64,000 bases of DNA from Microbacterium paraoxydans (GTDB lineage Bacteria > Actinomycetota > Actinomycetes > Actinomycetales > Microbacteriaceae), in NCBI RefSeq assembly GCF_020524545.1, contig NZ_JAIVLG010000004.1, positions 434,001 through 498,000 of the forward strand, written 5' to 3'. The translations under genes were made by a program, and so were the position numbers. Below are positions 8,893 to 22,251 of the stretch, one piece after another. The stretch's first letter is position 1. Each line of letters starts with the position of its first letter. The notes beneath the pieces were generated by a model that was given only the letters and a program-made list of their open reading frames with translations, did not search any database and had not been told where the DNA came from.

Positions 8893-10160
8893 TGAGCCTG
8901 CGCGACCAACACGGACCCTTCTTCGGCGAGTTCGGCGGGCGCTACATGCCCGAGTCGCTCATCGCCGCGATCGACGAACTGACCGTGGCTTACGAGGCGG
9001 CGATCGTTGACCCGGACTTCCGGGCCGAGCTCGCGCACCTCCTGAGCTCATATGCCGGCCGCCCCTCCGCGATCACCGAAGTGCCGCGGTTCGCAGAGCA
9101 CGCCGGCGGGGCGCGCGTCTTCCTCAAGCGGGAAGACCTCAACCACACGGGTTCGCACAAGATCAACAACGTGCTCGGACAGGCGCTGCTGACCAAGCGG
9201 CTCGGCAAGACGCGGGTGATCGCCGAGACGGGCGCCGGGCAGCATGGCGTGGCGACCGCGACCGCTGCGGCGCTGTTCGGGTTGGACTGCACGATCTACA
9301 TGGGTGAGGTCGACACCGAGCGTCAAGCGCTCAACGTGGCCCGCATGCGCCTGCTCGGTGCGGAGGTCGTGCCGGTGACCTCTGGTTCACGCACGCTCAA
9401 GGACGCGATCAACGATGCCTACCGCGACTGGGTGGCGTCGGTCGAGACCACCAACTACATCTTCGGCACCGCCGCAGGGCCGCACCCGTTCCCGGCGATG
9501 GTCCGCGACTTCCAGAAGATCATCGGCGAAGAGGCGCGGGCGCAACTCCTCGACGAGGTCGGTCGGCTCCCCGATGCGGTCCTCGCGTGCGTGGGCGGCG
9601 GGTCGAACGCCATCGGCATGTTCGATGCCTTCCTCGACGATGAGGGGGTCGCTCTGTACGGAGTGGAGGCTGCGGGTGACGGCGTTGACACGGCGAAGCA
9701 TGCGGCATCGATCGAGCGCGGCCGTCCCGGTGTGCTGCACGGCGCCAAGACGTACGTGCTCCAGGACGAGGACGGTCAGACGATCGAGTCGCACTCGATC
9801 TCGGCAGGGCTCGACTATCCCGGTGTCGGACCCGAGCACGCCTGGCTCGCAGACATAGGCCGTGCGGAGTACATCCCGGCGACCGACGACGAAGCGATGC
9901 AGGCTCTGCGTCTGCTGAGTCGGACGGAGGGGATCATTCCCGCCATCGAGTCGGCCCACGCCCTCGCCGGTGCGCTGCGCATCGGCCGAGAACTCGGCCC
10001 AGAAGGACTCATCGCCGTCTGCCTCTCGGGACGTGGCGACAAGGATATGGATACCGCGGCCCGCTACTTCGAGCTCTACGACCAGACCGCGCCGGCCCAC
10101 GAGGTCGCCGAGGAGAGCGCCGAGGAAGAGCTGGCGTCGAAGGGGGAGCCGCAGCTATGA
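8892..10160 (+). CDS. trpB: Tryptophan synthase beta chain
   Basis: PLP enzyme joining indole and serine. The PLP lysine motif HTGSHKINN and the phosphate loop [10 protein letters not shown] are intact, as is GRGDKDM near the C-terminus. Two adjacent ATGs (8889, 8892) are in frame; 8892 has the better distance from GGAGG (8883-8887). The last about 20 residues are an acidic extension beyond the usual end. It overlaps trpC and trpA. Confidence 0.96.
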   Translation: MSLRDQHGPFFGEFGGRYMPESLIAAIDELTVAYEAAIVDPDFRAELAHLLSSYAGRPSAITEVPRFAEHAGGARVFLKREDLNHTGSHKINNVLGQALLTKRLGKTRVIAETGAGQHGVATATAAALFGLDCTIYMGEVDTERQALNVARMRLLGAEVVPVTSGSRTLKDAINDAYRDWVASVETTNYIFGTAAGPHPFPAMVRDFQKIIGEEARAQLLDEVGRLPDAVLACVGGGSNAIGMFDAFLDDEGVALYGVEAAGDGVDTAKHAASIERGRPGVLHGAKTYVLQDEDGQTIESHSISAGLDYPGVGPEHAWLADIGRAEYIPATDDEAMQALRLLSRTEGIIPAIESAHALAGALRIGRELGPEGLIAVCLSGRGDKDMDTAARYFELYDQTAPAHEVAEESAEEELASKGEPQL

Positions 10161-10960
10161 GCCGAGTCGAACAGGCGATCCAGCGCGCCCAGGATGCCGG
10201 CCGCAGCGCCTTCGTCGGCTACCTGCCCGTCGGGTTCCCCGACCTCGAGACGAGCATCCAGGCGGCCATCGCTCTCGCCGACAACGGTGTGGACATCATC
10301 GAGCTGGGCCCGCCGTACAGCGACCCGGTGATGGACGGCGCGATCATCCAGGAAGCCACCACCACGGCCCTGGCCGCGGGCTTCCGGATGGCCGACCTCT
10401 TCACGGCAGTTCGCGCGATCACCGCCGCGACCGATGTGCCGGTCCTCGTCATGACCTACTGGAACCCGGTCATGCAGTACGGCGTCGACCGCTACGCCGA
10501 TGACCTGCTCGCCGCGGGCGGCGCCGGCCTCATCACGCCGGACATCACGCCCGACGCGGCAGCGGAGTGGATCGCCGCCAGCGAGCGGACGGGCCTCGAC
10601 CGCGTGTTCCTCGCCGCGCCGACCTCCTCCGACGAACGCCTCGACCTCGTCGTGAAGTCCTCCACCGGTTTCGTGTACACGGTCTCGACGATGGGCATCA
10701 CGGGGGAGCGCGCCGAACTCGACCGCGCTGCTCGCACCCTCGTCGGCCGTCTGCGGGCGCACGGAGCCCACCGCGCCTGCGTGGGCATCGGCATCTCCAC
10801 CGCCGAGCAGATCGCCGGAGTCTCCGAGTATGCGGACGGCGCCATCGTCGGTACGGCGCTCGTCCGCGCTCTGCGGGACGGCGGAGTTCCGGCCCTCGCA
10901 GAAGTCACCCGCAACCTGGCCTCCGGCACCGCGTCGGCGCGCCCCGATCACGAGAACTAG
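10157..10960 (+). CDS. trpA: Tryptophan synthase alpha chain
   Basis: 267-aa alpha subunit releasing indole from indole-3-glycerol phosphate. The substrate and catalytic blocks [23 protein letters not shown] and YWNPVMQYG are present, along with GVGIGIST near the phosphate site (read as [11 protein letters not shown]). ATGA overlap with trpB. The terminal TAG stop also forms the first three bases of the -10 box proposed for lgt. Confidence 0.95.
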   Translation: MSRVEQAIQRAQDAGRSAFVGYLPVGFPDLETSIQAAIALADNGVDIIELGPPYSDPVMDGAIIQEATTTALAAGFRMADLFTAVRAITAATDVPVLVMTYWNPVMQYGVDRYADDLLAAGGAGLITPDITPDAAAEWIAASERTGLDRVFLAAPTSSDERLDLVVKSSTGFVYTVSTMGITGERAELDRAARTLVGRLRAHGAHRACVGIGISTAEQIAGVSEYADGAIVGTALVRALRDGGVPALAEVTRNLASGTASARPDHEN

Positions 10961-10973
10961 AATCGCACTCATG
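10958..10973 (+). promoter_or_regulatory. Candidate leaderless promoter for lgt
   Basis: TAGAAT (10958-10963), seven bases, ATG 10971. The TAG is also the trpA stop codon. No Shine-Dalgarno lies between, which supports leaderless initiation. Confidence 0.5.
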
Positions 10974-11996
10974 TCACTCGCGCTCCACAGCACCTTCACC
11001 GACGTGCTCGCCAGCATCCCGAGCCCCACGGTCTCCTATTTCGATCTCGGGCCCGTACGGATCCACTTCTACGCGCTGTGCATCATCGCCGGCATCATCG
11101 CGGCGACGTTCCTGACCAACCGCCGTCTCACCAAGCGCGGCGCGGAGCCGTGGGTCGTGATCGACATCTCGATCCTCGCGGTACCGCTGGCGATCATCGG
11201 CGCACGCATCTTCCACGTGCTCACCCATCCGAACGACTACTTCGGCGAGGGCATCAACACCTGGAACCCCTTCCAGCCCGGCTCCGTCTGGGCCATCTGG
11301 GAGGGCGGCATCGCGATCTTCGGCGCACTCATCGGCGGTGCCATCGGCGCGTACCTCGGGTGCCGATGGACGGGCATCCGGTTCTGGACGTTCGCGGACG
11401 CGCTGGCACCCGGTCTGCTGCTGGCACAGGCCATGGGTCGCTTCGGCAACTGGTTCAACAACGAACTCTTCGGGCTTCCCACCGATCTGCCCTGGGGGCT
11501 GGAGATCCCGTCCACCAACTCGGCCTTCCCCCCGGGACTCCCTGAGGGCACGCTGTTTCACCCGACCTTCCTGTACGAGGTGATCTGGAACGGTCTCGGC
11601 GTCATCGTCCTGCTGTGGCTCGGTCGCAAGCTCTTCTTCCAGTGGGGGCGGCTGTTCGCGATGTACCTCATCTGGTACAGCGCGGGTCGCATCGTCTGGG
11701 AGTCGATCCGTATCGACCCGAGCGAGATCATCCTGGGGCTGCGCAGCAACGTTCTCGCGGCGATCATCGGCGTCCTCGTCGGCCTCGCGATCCTCATCGT
11801 GCAGACGCGTCGCCACCCCGGTCTCGAGCCCTCGCCGTATCAGCCGGGCCGCGAACGGACCGATGCGGACGCTGATGTACAATCGCAGAACAATCCCTCT
11901 GACTTCGTAGACGTGAGCGAGCCTCCGACCGAAGAAGTCACCGCAGGAGCCACCGCCACAAGCGTTGCTCCCACCAGCGAGGACGGCTCTCGATAA
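10971..11996 (+). CDS. lgt: Prolipoprotein diacylglyceryl transferase
   Basis: Multi-spanning membrane enzyme that puts diacylglycerol on the lipobox cysteine of prolipoproteins. The Lgt signature GRFGNWFNNELFG is present, with the HFYAL segment near the N-terminus. Length is 341 aa; the last about 60 residues form a hydrophilic, Asp/Ser/Thr-rich tail of the kind common in actinobacterial Lgt. ATG 10971 is chosen because no other start fits the first membrane helix. The lipoprotein isomerase at 48925-49836 is a likely client, and lnt is at 41850. Confidence 0.94.
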   Translation: MSLALHSTFTDVLASIPSPTVSYFDLGPVRIHFYALCIIAGIIAATFLTNRRLTKRGAEPWVVIDISILAVPLAIIGARIFHVLTHPNDYFGEGINTWNPFQPGSVWAIWEGGIAIFGALIGGAIGAYLGCRWTGIRFWTFADALAPGLLLAQAMGRFGNWFNNELFGLPTDLPWGLEIPSTNSAFPPGLPEGTLFHPTFLYEVIWNGLGVIVLLWLGRKLFFQWGRLFAMYLIWYSAGRIVWESIRIDPSEIILGLRSNVLAAIIGVLVGLAILIVQTRRHPGLEPSPYQPGRERTDADADVQSQNNPSDFVDVSEPPTEEVTAGATATSVAPTSEDGSR

Positions 11997-12085
11997 CGCC
12001 GCCTCGTAGCGGGAGAACCATTGCACTGAACGAGCGGGCCGACGTCGTCCCCGGGTTTCACTCGACGATCTGAGGACGGTAACTG

Positions 12086-16655
<4,570 letters not shown>

Positions 16656-16663
<8 letters not shown>

Positions 16664-18122
16664 CCCCAAAGGCTTTCTGAAGGTGACCGAGCGGGAACTT
16701 CCCGCACGACGTCCGGTGCCTGTGCGCATCATGGACTGGAAAGAGGTCTACGAGCCGGGCGACAAGCAGGTTCTGCGTCGCCAGGCCGGTCGCTGCATGG
16801 ACTGCGGTGTGCCGTTCTGTCATCAGGGATGCCCGCTCGGCAACCTGATCCCCGAGTGGAACGACCTCACCTGGCGCGGTGAGGGCCGCGCGGCGATCGA
16901 GCGCCTGCACGCCACGAACAACTTCCCGGAGTTCACGGGGCGGCTGTGCCCCGCGCCCTGCGAGAGCTCGTGCGTGCTCGGCATCAACCAGCCGGCGGTC
17001 ACGATCAAGCAGATCGAGGTCTCGATCATCGATGAGGCCTTCGCGAAGGGGTGGGTCGAGCCGGAGCCGCCCGAGCGACTCACGGGAAAGACGGTCGCCG
17101 TCGTCGGATCGGGCCCCGCGGGTCTCGCCGCCGCCCAGCAGCTCACCCGAGCCGGGCACACGGTCGCGGTCTTCGAACGGGACGACCGCATCGGCGGCCT
17201 GCTGCGCTACGGCATCCCGGACTTCAAGATGGAGAAGTCGCAGCTCGAGTCGCGACTTCGTCAGATGCAGGAGGAGGGCACGCGCTTCCGTGCAGGCGTG
17301 GAGATCGGCAAGGACATCTCCTGGCCGGACCTGCGCGCGCGCTACGACGCCGTCGTCATCGCGACCGGGTCCACGGTTCCGCGCGACCTCGCCGTCCCCG
17401 GCCGTGACCTCGACGGCGTGCACTTCGCCATGGAGTACCTGGTCGAGTCGAACCACGCGGTCGCGGGCGACAAGGTCACCGACCAGATCAGTGCCGAGGG
17501 CAAGCACGTCATCGTCATCGGTGGCGGAGACACCGGCGCGGACTGCATCGGGACCGCGCACCGCCAGGGCGCGCTCAGCGTCACCAACCTGGCGATCGGC
17601 AAGCAGCCCGGCGACGTCCGTCCGGACCACCAGCCGTGGCCGATGATGCCGACGCTCTTCGAGGTGTCCTCCGCGCACGAAGAAGGCGGCGAGCGGGTGT
17701 ACCTCGCGTCCACCGTCGAGTTCCTCGGCAACGAGGTCGGCGAAGTCCGTGCGCTGCGCGTGGCCGAGACCGAGTACATCGACGGTCGTCGCGTGCCCAA
17801 GAGCGGCACCGAACGTGAGATCCCCGCGGATCTCGTGCTCATCGCGATGGGCTTCACCGGGCCCGAGCAGGAGGGGTACACCGAGGACACGCTTCCCCAG
17901 GTCACCGACCGCGGTGCCTTCCGTCGTGACTCGTCGTACGAGTCCACCGTCCCCGGAGTGTTCGTCGCCGGCGACGCCGGTCGCGGTCAGTCGCTCATCG
18001 TATGGGCCATCGCCGAGGGCCGCGCGGCCGCTGCGAACGTCGATCGCTTCCTCATGGGCACCACCGTTCTTCCCGAGCCGGTGCGCCCGAGTGATGTCGC
18101 GATCGGTCTCCAGCCCGCGTAG
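16656..18122 (+). CDS. gltD: Glutamate synthase small subunit
   Basis: 488-aa NADPH-oxidising beta subunit that passes electrons to GltB. N-terminal 4Fe-4S cysteines are in [17 protein letters not shown] and [10 protein letters not shown]. The FAD site is [12 protein letters not shown], the NADPH site is [11 protein letters not shown], and the C-terminal FAD motif is [14 protein letters not shown]. Start GTG 16656 lies inside the 3' end of gltB, so the subunits are probably coupled for stoichiometry. Confidence 0.95.
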
Positions 18123-18179
18123 GCTGAGGCGGGCACCGTCGCCTGATTTACATCCCCCATTTCTACCCTGGAGTATCTG

Positions 18180-19628
18180 TTGAGACGCGCGAAAATCGTC
18201 GCCACCTTGGGCCCCGCAACTTCCACGTATGAGACGGTGCGCGCACTGATCGATGCGGGGGTGGACGTCGCGCGACTGAACCTCAGCCACGGCGACTACT
18301 CGGTCCACGAGAACAACTACGCGAACGTACGTCGCGCCGCAGAGGATGCCGGTCGTGCCGTCGCGATCCTCGTCGACCTGCAGGGACCGAAGATCCGTCT
18401 CGGGAAGTTCGAGGACGGGCCGTACGAGCTCGCCAAGGGCGACATCTTCAAGATCACGACCGAAGACATCATCGGTAACAAGGACATCTGCGGAACGACC
18501 TTCAAGGGTCTCCCGCAGGACGTCAAGCCGGGTGACTTCCTGCTGATCGACGACGGCAAGGTCCGTGTCGAGGTCGTCGAGAGCGACGGTGTCACGGTGA
18601 CCACCAAGGTCATCGTCGCCGGTGCTGTCTCCAACAACAAGGGCATCAACCTTCCCGGCGTCGCCGTCAACGTTCCCGCTCTCAGCGAGAAGGACGAAGA
18701 CGACCTGCGTTGGGGCCTGCGCATCGGCGCCGACCTGATCGCGCTGTCGTTCGTCCGCAATGCGGCCGACGTGACCCGCGTGCACGAGATCATGGCTGAG
18801 GAGGGCGTCAAGGTCCCCGTGATCGCCAAGGTCGAGAAGCCGCAGGCCGTCGATGCCCTCGAAGAGATCGTCGATGCGTTCGACGCGATCATGGTCGCCC
18901 GCGGCGATCTCGGTGTCGAGCTTCCTCTCGAAGCGGTGCCGATCGTCCAGAAGCGTGCTGTCGAGATCGCCCGCCGGATGGCGAAGCCCGTGATCGTCGC
19001 GACGCAGATGCTCGAGTCGATGATCAGCAGCCCCGTCCCGACGCGTGCCGAGACCTCGGACGTCGCCAACGCCGTCCTCGACGGCGCGGACGCGGTCATG
19101 CTCTCGGGCGAGACGAGTGTGGGCGACTATCCGGTCGTGGTGGTCGAGACCATGGCGCGGATCATCGCCTCCACGGAGGAGCACGGCCTCGAGCGCATCC
19201 TGCCGCTGACGACCAAGCCCCGCACACAGGGTGGTGCGATCACTCTCGCCGCTCTCGAGGTCGCGGAGTTCGTCGAGGCGAAGTTCCTCTGCGTGTTCAC
19301 CCAGTCTGGGGACTCCGCTCGTCGTCTCTCGCGTCTGCGCTCACGCATCCCGATGATCGCGTTCACCCCGGAGCCGGGGATCCGTCGCCGCATGGCTTTG
19401 ACCTGGGGGATCCGCTCCACCCTGGTCGACATGGTTCAGCACACCGATCTGATGTATCACCAGGTGGACGAATATCTGCTCGGCAACGGGCTCGCTCAAG
19501 AGGGGGACAAGGTCGTCGTGATCTCCGGTTCCCCTCCCGGAATCGTCGGTTCCACGAACGACCTTCGCGTGCACAAGGTCGGCGATGCGATCCGCGGGGC
19601 CGCGCCGATCTACAAGGCCGGCGTCTGA
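18180..19628 (+). CDS. pyk: Pyruvate kinase
   Basis: 482-aa glycolytic enzyme making ATP and pyruvate from PEP. Motifs: RAKIVATLGPATS at the start, LNLSHGDY, VDLQGPKIR, the active-site Lys in IAKVEKPQ, and MVARGDLGVELP. The start is the rare TTG at 18180, the only start codon that gives the conserved N-terminus; CTGGAG lies about eight bases upstream. It is separated from gltD by 57 nt, so its own promoter is likely. Confidence 0.95.
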   Translation: MRRAKIVATLGPATSTYETVRALIDAGVDVARLNLSHGDYSVHENNYANVRRAAEDAGRAVAILVDLQGPKIRLGKFEDGPYELAKGDIFKITTEDIIGNKDICGTTFKGLPQDVKPGDFLLIDDGKVRVEVVESDGVTVTTKVIVAGAVSNNKGINLPGVAVNVPALSEKDEDDLRWGLRIGADLIALSFVRNAADVTRVHEIMAEEGVKVPVIAKVEKPQAVDALEEIVDAFDAIMVARGDLGVELPLEAVPIVQKRAVEIARRMAKPVIVATQMLESMISSPVPTRAETSDVANAVLDGADAVMLSGETSVGDYPVVVVETMARIIASTEEHGLERILPLTTKPRTQGGAITLAALEVAEFVEAKFLCVFTQSGDSARRLSRLRSRIPMIAFTPEPGIRRRMALTWGIRSTLVDMVQHTDLMYHQVDEYLLGNGLAQEGDKVVVISGSPPGIVGSTNDLRVHKVGDAIRGAAPIYKAGV

Positions 19629-19640
19629 CACAGCGCATCG

Positions 19641-19668
19641 AGGGGGCGGAGCTTCGGCTTCGCCCCCT
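19641..19668 (+). terminator. Hairpin terminator after pyk
   Basis: A 12-bp stem (AGGGGGCGGAGC against GCTTCGCCCCCT, one G.U pair) with a TTCG loop begins 13 nt after the pyk stop. The tail is weak in T, as is usual in high-GC actinobacteria. Confidence 0.75.
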
Positions 19669-19684
19669 CTGTCGTGCGATCCGG

Positions 19685-19699
19685 TAGTTTTCCCTCATG
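19685..19699 (+). promoter_or_regulatory. Candidate leaderless promoter, TAGTTT-N6-ATG
   Basis: TAGTTT (19685-19690), six bases, ATG 19697. The spacing fits leaderless initiation, but this ATG is one frame away from the hydrolase that follows. Confidence 0.45.
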
Positions 19700-20400
19700 G
19701 GCCGGTATCGTCTTCCGAGGAGCACGTCATCGGCGCGCTGACGAAGGCGGGATGGTGGTGCGCCGATTACGCGTACGCGGGGCTCTGGCAGTTGCGCGCG
19801 ATGTTCGATCGGACGGATCCAGCGTCTTTCGCCTCCGGAACCGCTGCAAGGATCGTCGTTCTCCCGGGCGTGTACGAGACCTGGAAGTTCCTGCAACCGC
19901 TCGTGACAGCGATGCACGATCGAGGCCATCCGGTCCAGGTCGTCGACACCCTCCATCGCAATCGAAGACCGGTCGTGGACATGGCGCGGAGCGTCAGCGA
20001 CTTCCTGGAATCCCAGGACCTCACCGACGTGATCCTGGTCGCCCACAGCAAGGGCGGGCTCGCCGGGAAGCTGGTCATGACGGGGCCTGCGGCCGGTCGT
20101 GTGCGCTCGATGCTCGCGATCGCGACGCCGTTCGGCGGTTCGAGCTATGCCCGGCTGATGCTCTCGCGGACCCTGCGCGAGTTCGCTCCGGACGCCCCGG
20201 GCATCGTGAGCCTCGCACAGCGACGGTCGGTCAACGATCGGATCGTGTCGATCTTCGCCGAGTTCGACCCTCACATCCCGGAAGGGAGTGAGCTCGTCGG
20301 CGCGAAGAACGTCCGCCTCGACACCGGAGGTCATTTCCGGATACTGGCGCATCCGCGGGTGCTCGCCGAGCTGGCAGTGCTCGCCGAGCAGCCCTCCTGA
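19697..20400 (+). CDS. Alpha/beta hydrolase (lipase-like), 5' frame disturbed
   Basis: Serine hydrolase of about 225 aa. Nucleophile elbow AHSKGGLAGK, oxyanion region VVLPGVYETW and a C-terminal HFRILAHP containing the likely catalytic His are all visible. The body is read in the frame that ends at 20400. In that frame no ATG, GTG or TTG occurs between 19588 and 19789, although homologous-looking sequence (GALTKAGWWCADYAYAGLWQ) begins earlier. ATG 19697, with a promoter-like box, opens MGRYRLP in another frame; one extra base near 19717 would join them to give MGRYRLPEEHVIGALTK. So either a sequencing or true 1-nt deletion, or initiation from CTG 19738 or TTG 19789. Substrate unknown. Confidence 0.65.
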
Positions 20401-20418
20401 GAGATCTCGATCAAACGG

Positions 20419-20501
20419 TGCCGGCGGTGGGACTCGAACCCACACGCCCTCTCGGACAAAGCATTTTGAGTGCTCCGCGTCTGCCATTCCGCCACGCCGG
20501 C
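20419..20501 (-). tRNA. tRNA-Leu (CAA)
   Basis: 83-nt class II tRNA read on the minus strand. Acceptor stem GCCGGCG/CGCCGGC, anticodon loop CTCAAAA giving CAA (decodes UUG), long variable arm, T-loop GGTTCGAGTCC, discriminator A. CCA is not encoded. Confidence 0.95.
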
Positions 20502-20589
20502 TCGTGTGTCGCGTCTACGACTTTAGCGCAGGGCGGGACTCGGATTCTCCGCACCGGCAGCCTGAGGCCTGCGAACAGGGGCTCTCTAC

Positions 20590-20604
20590 TAGGATGGTGG
20601 TGTG
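20590..20604 (+). promoter_or_regulatory. Candidate leaderless promoter for pdtaR-like gene
   Basis: TAGGAT (20590-20595), six bases, GTG 20602. No ribosome-binding site lies between. Confidence 0.5.
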
Positions 20605-21222
20605 ACAGAGCAAGAAGAGCAGGCTGAGCAGCCCACGTCATCCGCACCCCGACGCGTCGTCGTCGCTGAAGACGAGTCGCTGATCCGTCTCGACATCGTC
20701 GAGATCCTTCGTGACAACGGCTTCGACGTCGTGGGCGAGGCAGGGGACGGAGAGACCGCGGTCGCGCTGGCGACAGAGCTCCGCCCGGACCTCGTCATCA
20801 TGGACGTCAAGATGCCTCAGCTCGACGGCATCAGCGCCGCGGAGAAGCTGCACAAGGGCAACATCGCGCCGGTCGTCCTGCTCACGGCTTTCAGCCAGAA
20901 GGAACTGGTCGAACGGGCGAGCGAGGCCGGTGCTCTCGCGTATGTCGTGAAGCCCTTCACCCCGAACGACCTGCTGCCCGCGATCGAGATCGCGCTGGCC
21001 CGCCACGAGCAGATCATCACGCTCGAGGCCGAGGTCGCCGACATGGTCGAGCGCTTCGAGACCCGCAAGCTCGTCGACCGAGCCAAGGGCCTGCTCAACG
21101 AGAAGATGGGCCTGAGCGAACCCGAGGCCTTCCGCTGGATTCAGAAGGCGTCCATGGACCGCCGACTGACGATGCAAGACGTCGCCAAGGCGATCATCGA
21201 ACAGCTCGCCCCCAAGAAGTAG
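20602..21222 (+). CDS. pdtaR: ANTAR-domain response regulator, PdtaR-like
   Basis: 206-aa cytoplasmic regulator. An acidic N-terminal tail of about 15 residues precedes a receiver domain with acidic pocket (Glu23, Asp24), phosphoacceptor Asp68 (VIMDVKMP) and VVKPF Lys. A C-terminal ANTAR domain (about 145-200; VDRAKGLLNEKMGLSEPEAF) would bind RNA hairpins and act by antitermination. This is the architecture of M. tuberculosis PdtaR (Rv1626). No partner kinase is nearby. Its target RNAs cannot be told from this window. Confidence 0.9.
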   Translation: MTEQEEQAEQPTSSAPRRVVVAEDESLIRLDIVEILRDNGFDVVGEAGDGETAVALATELRPDLVIMDVKMPQLDGISAAEKLHKGNIAPVVLLTAFSQKELVERASEAGALAYVVKPFTPNDLLPAIEIALARHEQIITLEAEVADMVERFETRKLVDRAKGLLNEKMGLSEPEAFRWIQKASMDRRLTMQDVAKAIIEQLAPKK

Positions 21223-21224
21223 CG

Positions 21225-21800
21225 GTGGCCGCCGGCGCGATCCGGCTCGACGCCGAGCACATCCTGCGTCCGGTGCAGGTGGGGGATGGGCCTGCGCTCG
21301 CGCGCGCGTATCTCGTGAACCGCGAGCACCTGGCGCCGTGGGAGCCGACGCGATCGGAAGCGTTCTTCACCGTCGCCGCGCAGGAGCAGCATGCGCGACA
21401 GTGCGTCGAGGACGCGGACGCCGGTCGCAGCATCCGTTTCGTCATCGAATCCGAGGACGGGGAGATCCGCGGCCGGATGAACATCAACAACATCGTCCGG
21501 GGTGCGTTCTGGAGCGCCGACCTCGGCTACTGGGTCGATGCCAAACGGCTGCGTCGCGGGCTCGCCGGCCGCGCCGTGGCTCAGCTCGCGGAGTACTCAC
21601 GCACGCAGCTGCGCCTTCACCGGCTCCAGGCGGCCACCCTGCTCCACAATCTCGGCTCCCAGCGGGTCCTGCTCGGCAACGGCTTCGAGCGCATCGGGAT
21701 GGCACCGAAGTACCTCCGCATCGCGGGGGAGTGGCAGGACCACGTTCTCTTCCAGCGACTGCTCGAGGAACCGCTCAGCTCGCGGCGGGAAGGTCCTTGA
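21225..21800 (+). CDS. GNAT N-acetyltransferase, RimJ/RimL-like
   Basis: 191-aa acetyl-CoA-dependent acetyltransferase resembling ribosomal-protein-alanine acetyltransferases: ILRPVQVGDGPAL at the start, DLGYWVDAKRLRRGLAGRA at the CoA-binding loop, and NLGSQRVLLGNGFERIG near the end, all typical of the RimJ branch. Substrate not known. GTG 21225 begins two bases after the PdtaR stop, suggesting co-transcription. The 3' end overlaps the opposite thioesterase by 26 bp. Confidence 0.8.
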   Translation: MAAGAIRLDAEHILRPVQVGDGPALARAYLVNREHLAPWEPTRSEAFFTVAAQEQHARQCVEDADAGRSIRFVIESEDGEIRGRMNINNIVRGAFWSADLGYWVDAKRLRRGLAGRAVAQLAEYSRTQLRLHRLQAATLLHNLGSQRVLLGNGFERIGMAPKYLRIAGEWQDHVLFQRLLEEPLSSRREGP

Positions 21801-22203
21801 TCATGTTGGTGATGCGGATCGTGGAGCAGCGGCGGCCCTGATCATCGGTGACGACGATCTCGTGCACGGTGATGCTGCGCCCCAGGTGCACCGGTGTGCA
21901 GACCCCCGTGACGACGCCCGACGTCGCCGATCGGGTGTGCGTCGCGTTGATGTCGACGCCGACGGCGAGTCGGCCGACGCCGGCGTGGAGATTCGCCGCC
22001 ATCGATCCGAGGGACTCCCCGAGCACCACATAGGCACCGCCGTGCATGAGTCCGACGGGCTGGGTGTTGCCTTCGACGGGCATGGTCGCCACACAACGGT
22101 CGATGGTGAACTCGACGAACTCCATGCCCATCTTCTCGGCCAGGGCGCCCATTCCGCGGGCCGTGGCCCAGTCGAGTCCCTCGCTCGTCGCGACGTCGCT
22201 CAT
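21775..22203 (-). CDS. Hotdog-fold thioesterase, PaaI family
   Basis: 142-aa protein with PaaI/YdiI-type hotdog features: GLMHGGAYVVLGESLGSMAA (helix with catalytic Glu/Asp-type residue) and VGVDINATHTRSATSG. It likely hydrolyses small acyl-CoA or aryl-CoA thioesters. ATG 22203 is preceded by GAGGAGG. Divergent from polA with a 45-bp gap; convergent with the GNAT gene and overlapping it. Confidence 0.82.
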   Translation of the reverse strand: MSDVATSEGLDWATARGMGALAEKMGMEFVEFTIDRCVATMPVEGNTQPVGLMHGGAYVVLGESLGSMAANLHAGVGRLAVGVDINATHTRSATSGVVTGVCTPVHLGRSITVHEIVVTDDQGRRCSTIRITNMIKDLPAAS

Positions 22204-22236
22204 GCATCCTCCTCAGCGGGTGTCTGTCCTCCTCGT

Positions 22237-22251
22237 TAGGCTGACAGGGTG
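22237..22251 (+). promoter_or_regulatory. Candidate leaderless promoter for polA
   Basis: TAGGCT (22237-22242), GACAGG, GTG 22249. Confidence 0.5.

Noticed and set aside
19697..19740. Programmed -1 frameshift at the hydrolase start
   Set aside because: No slippery heptamer or downstream structure; a 1-nt indel or an alternative start is simpler.
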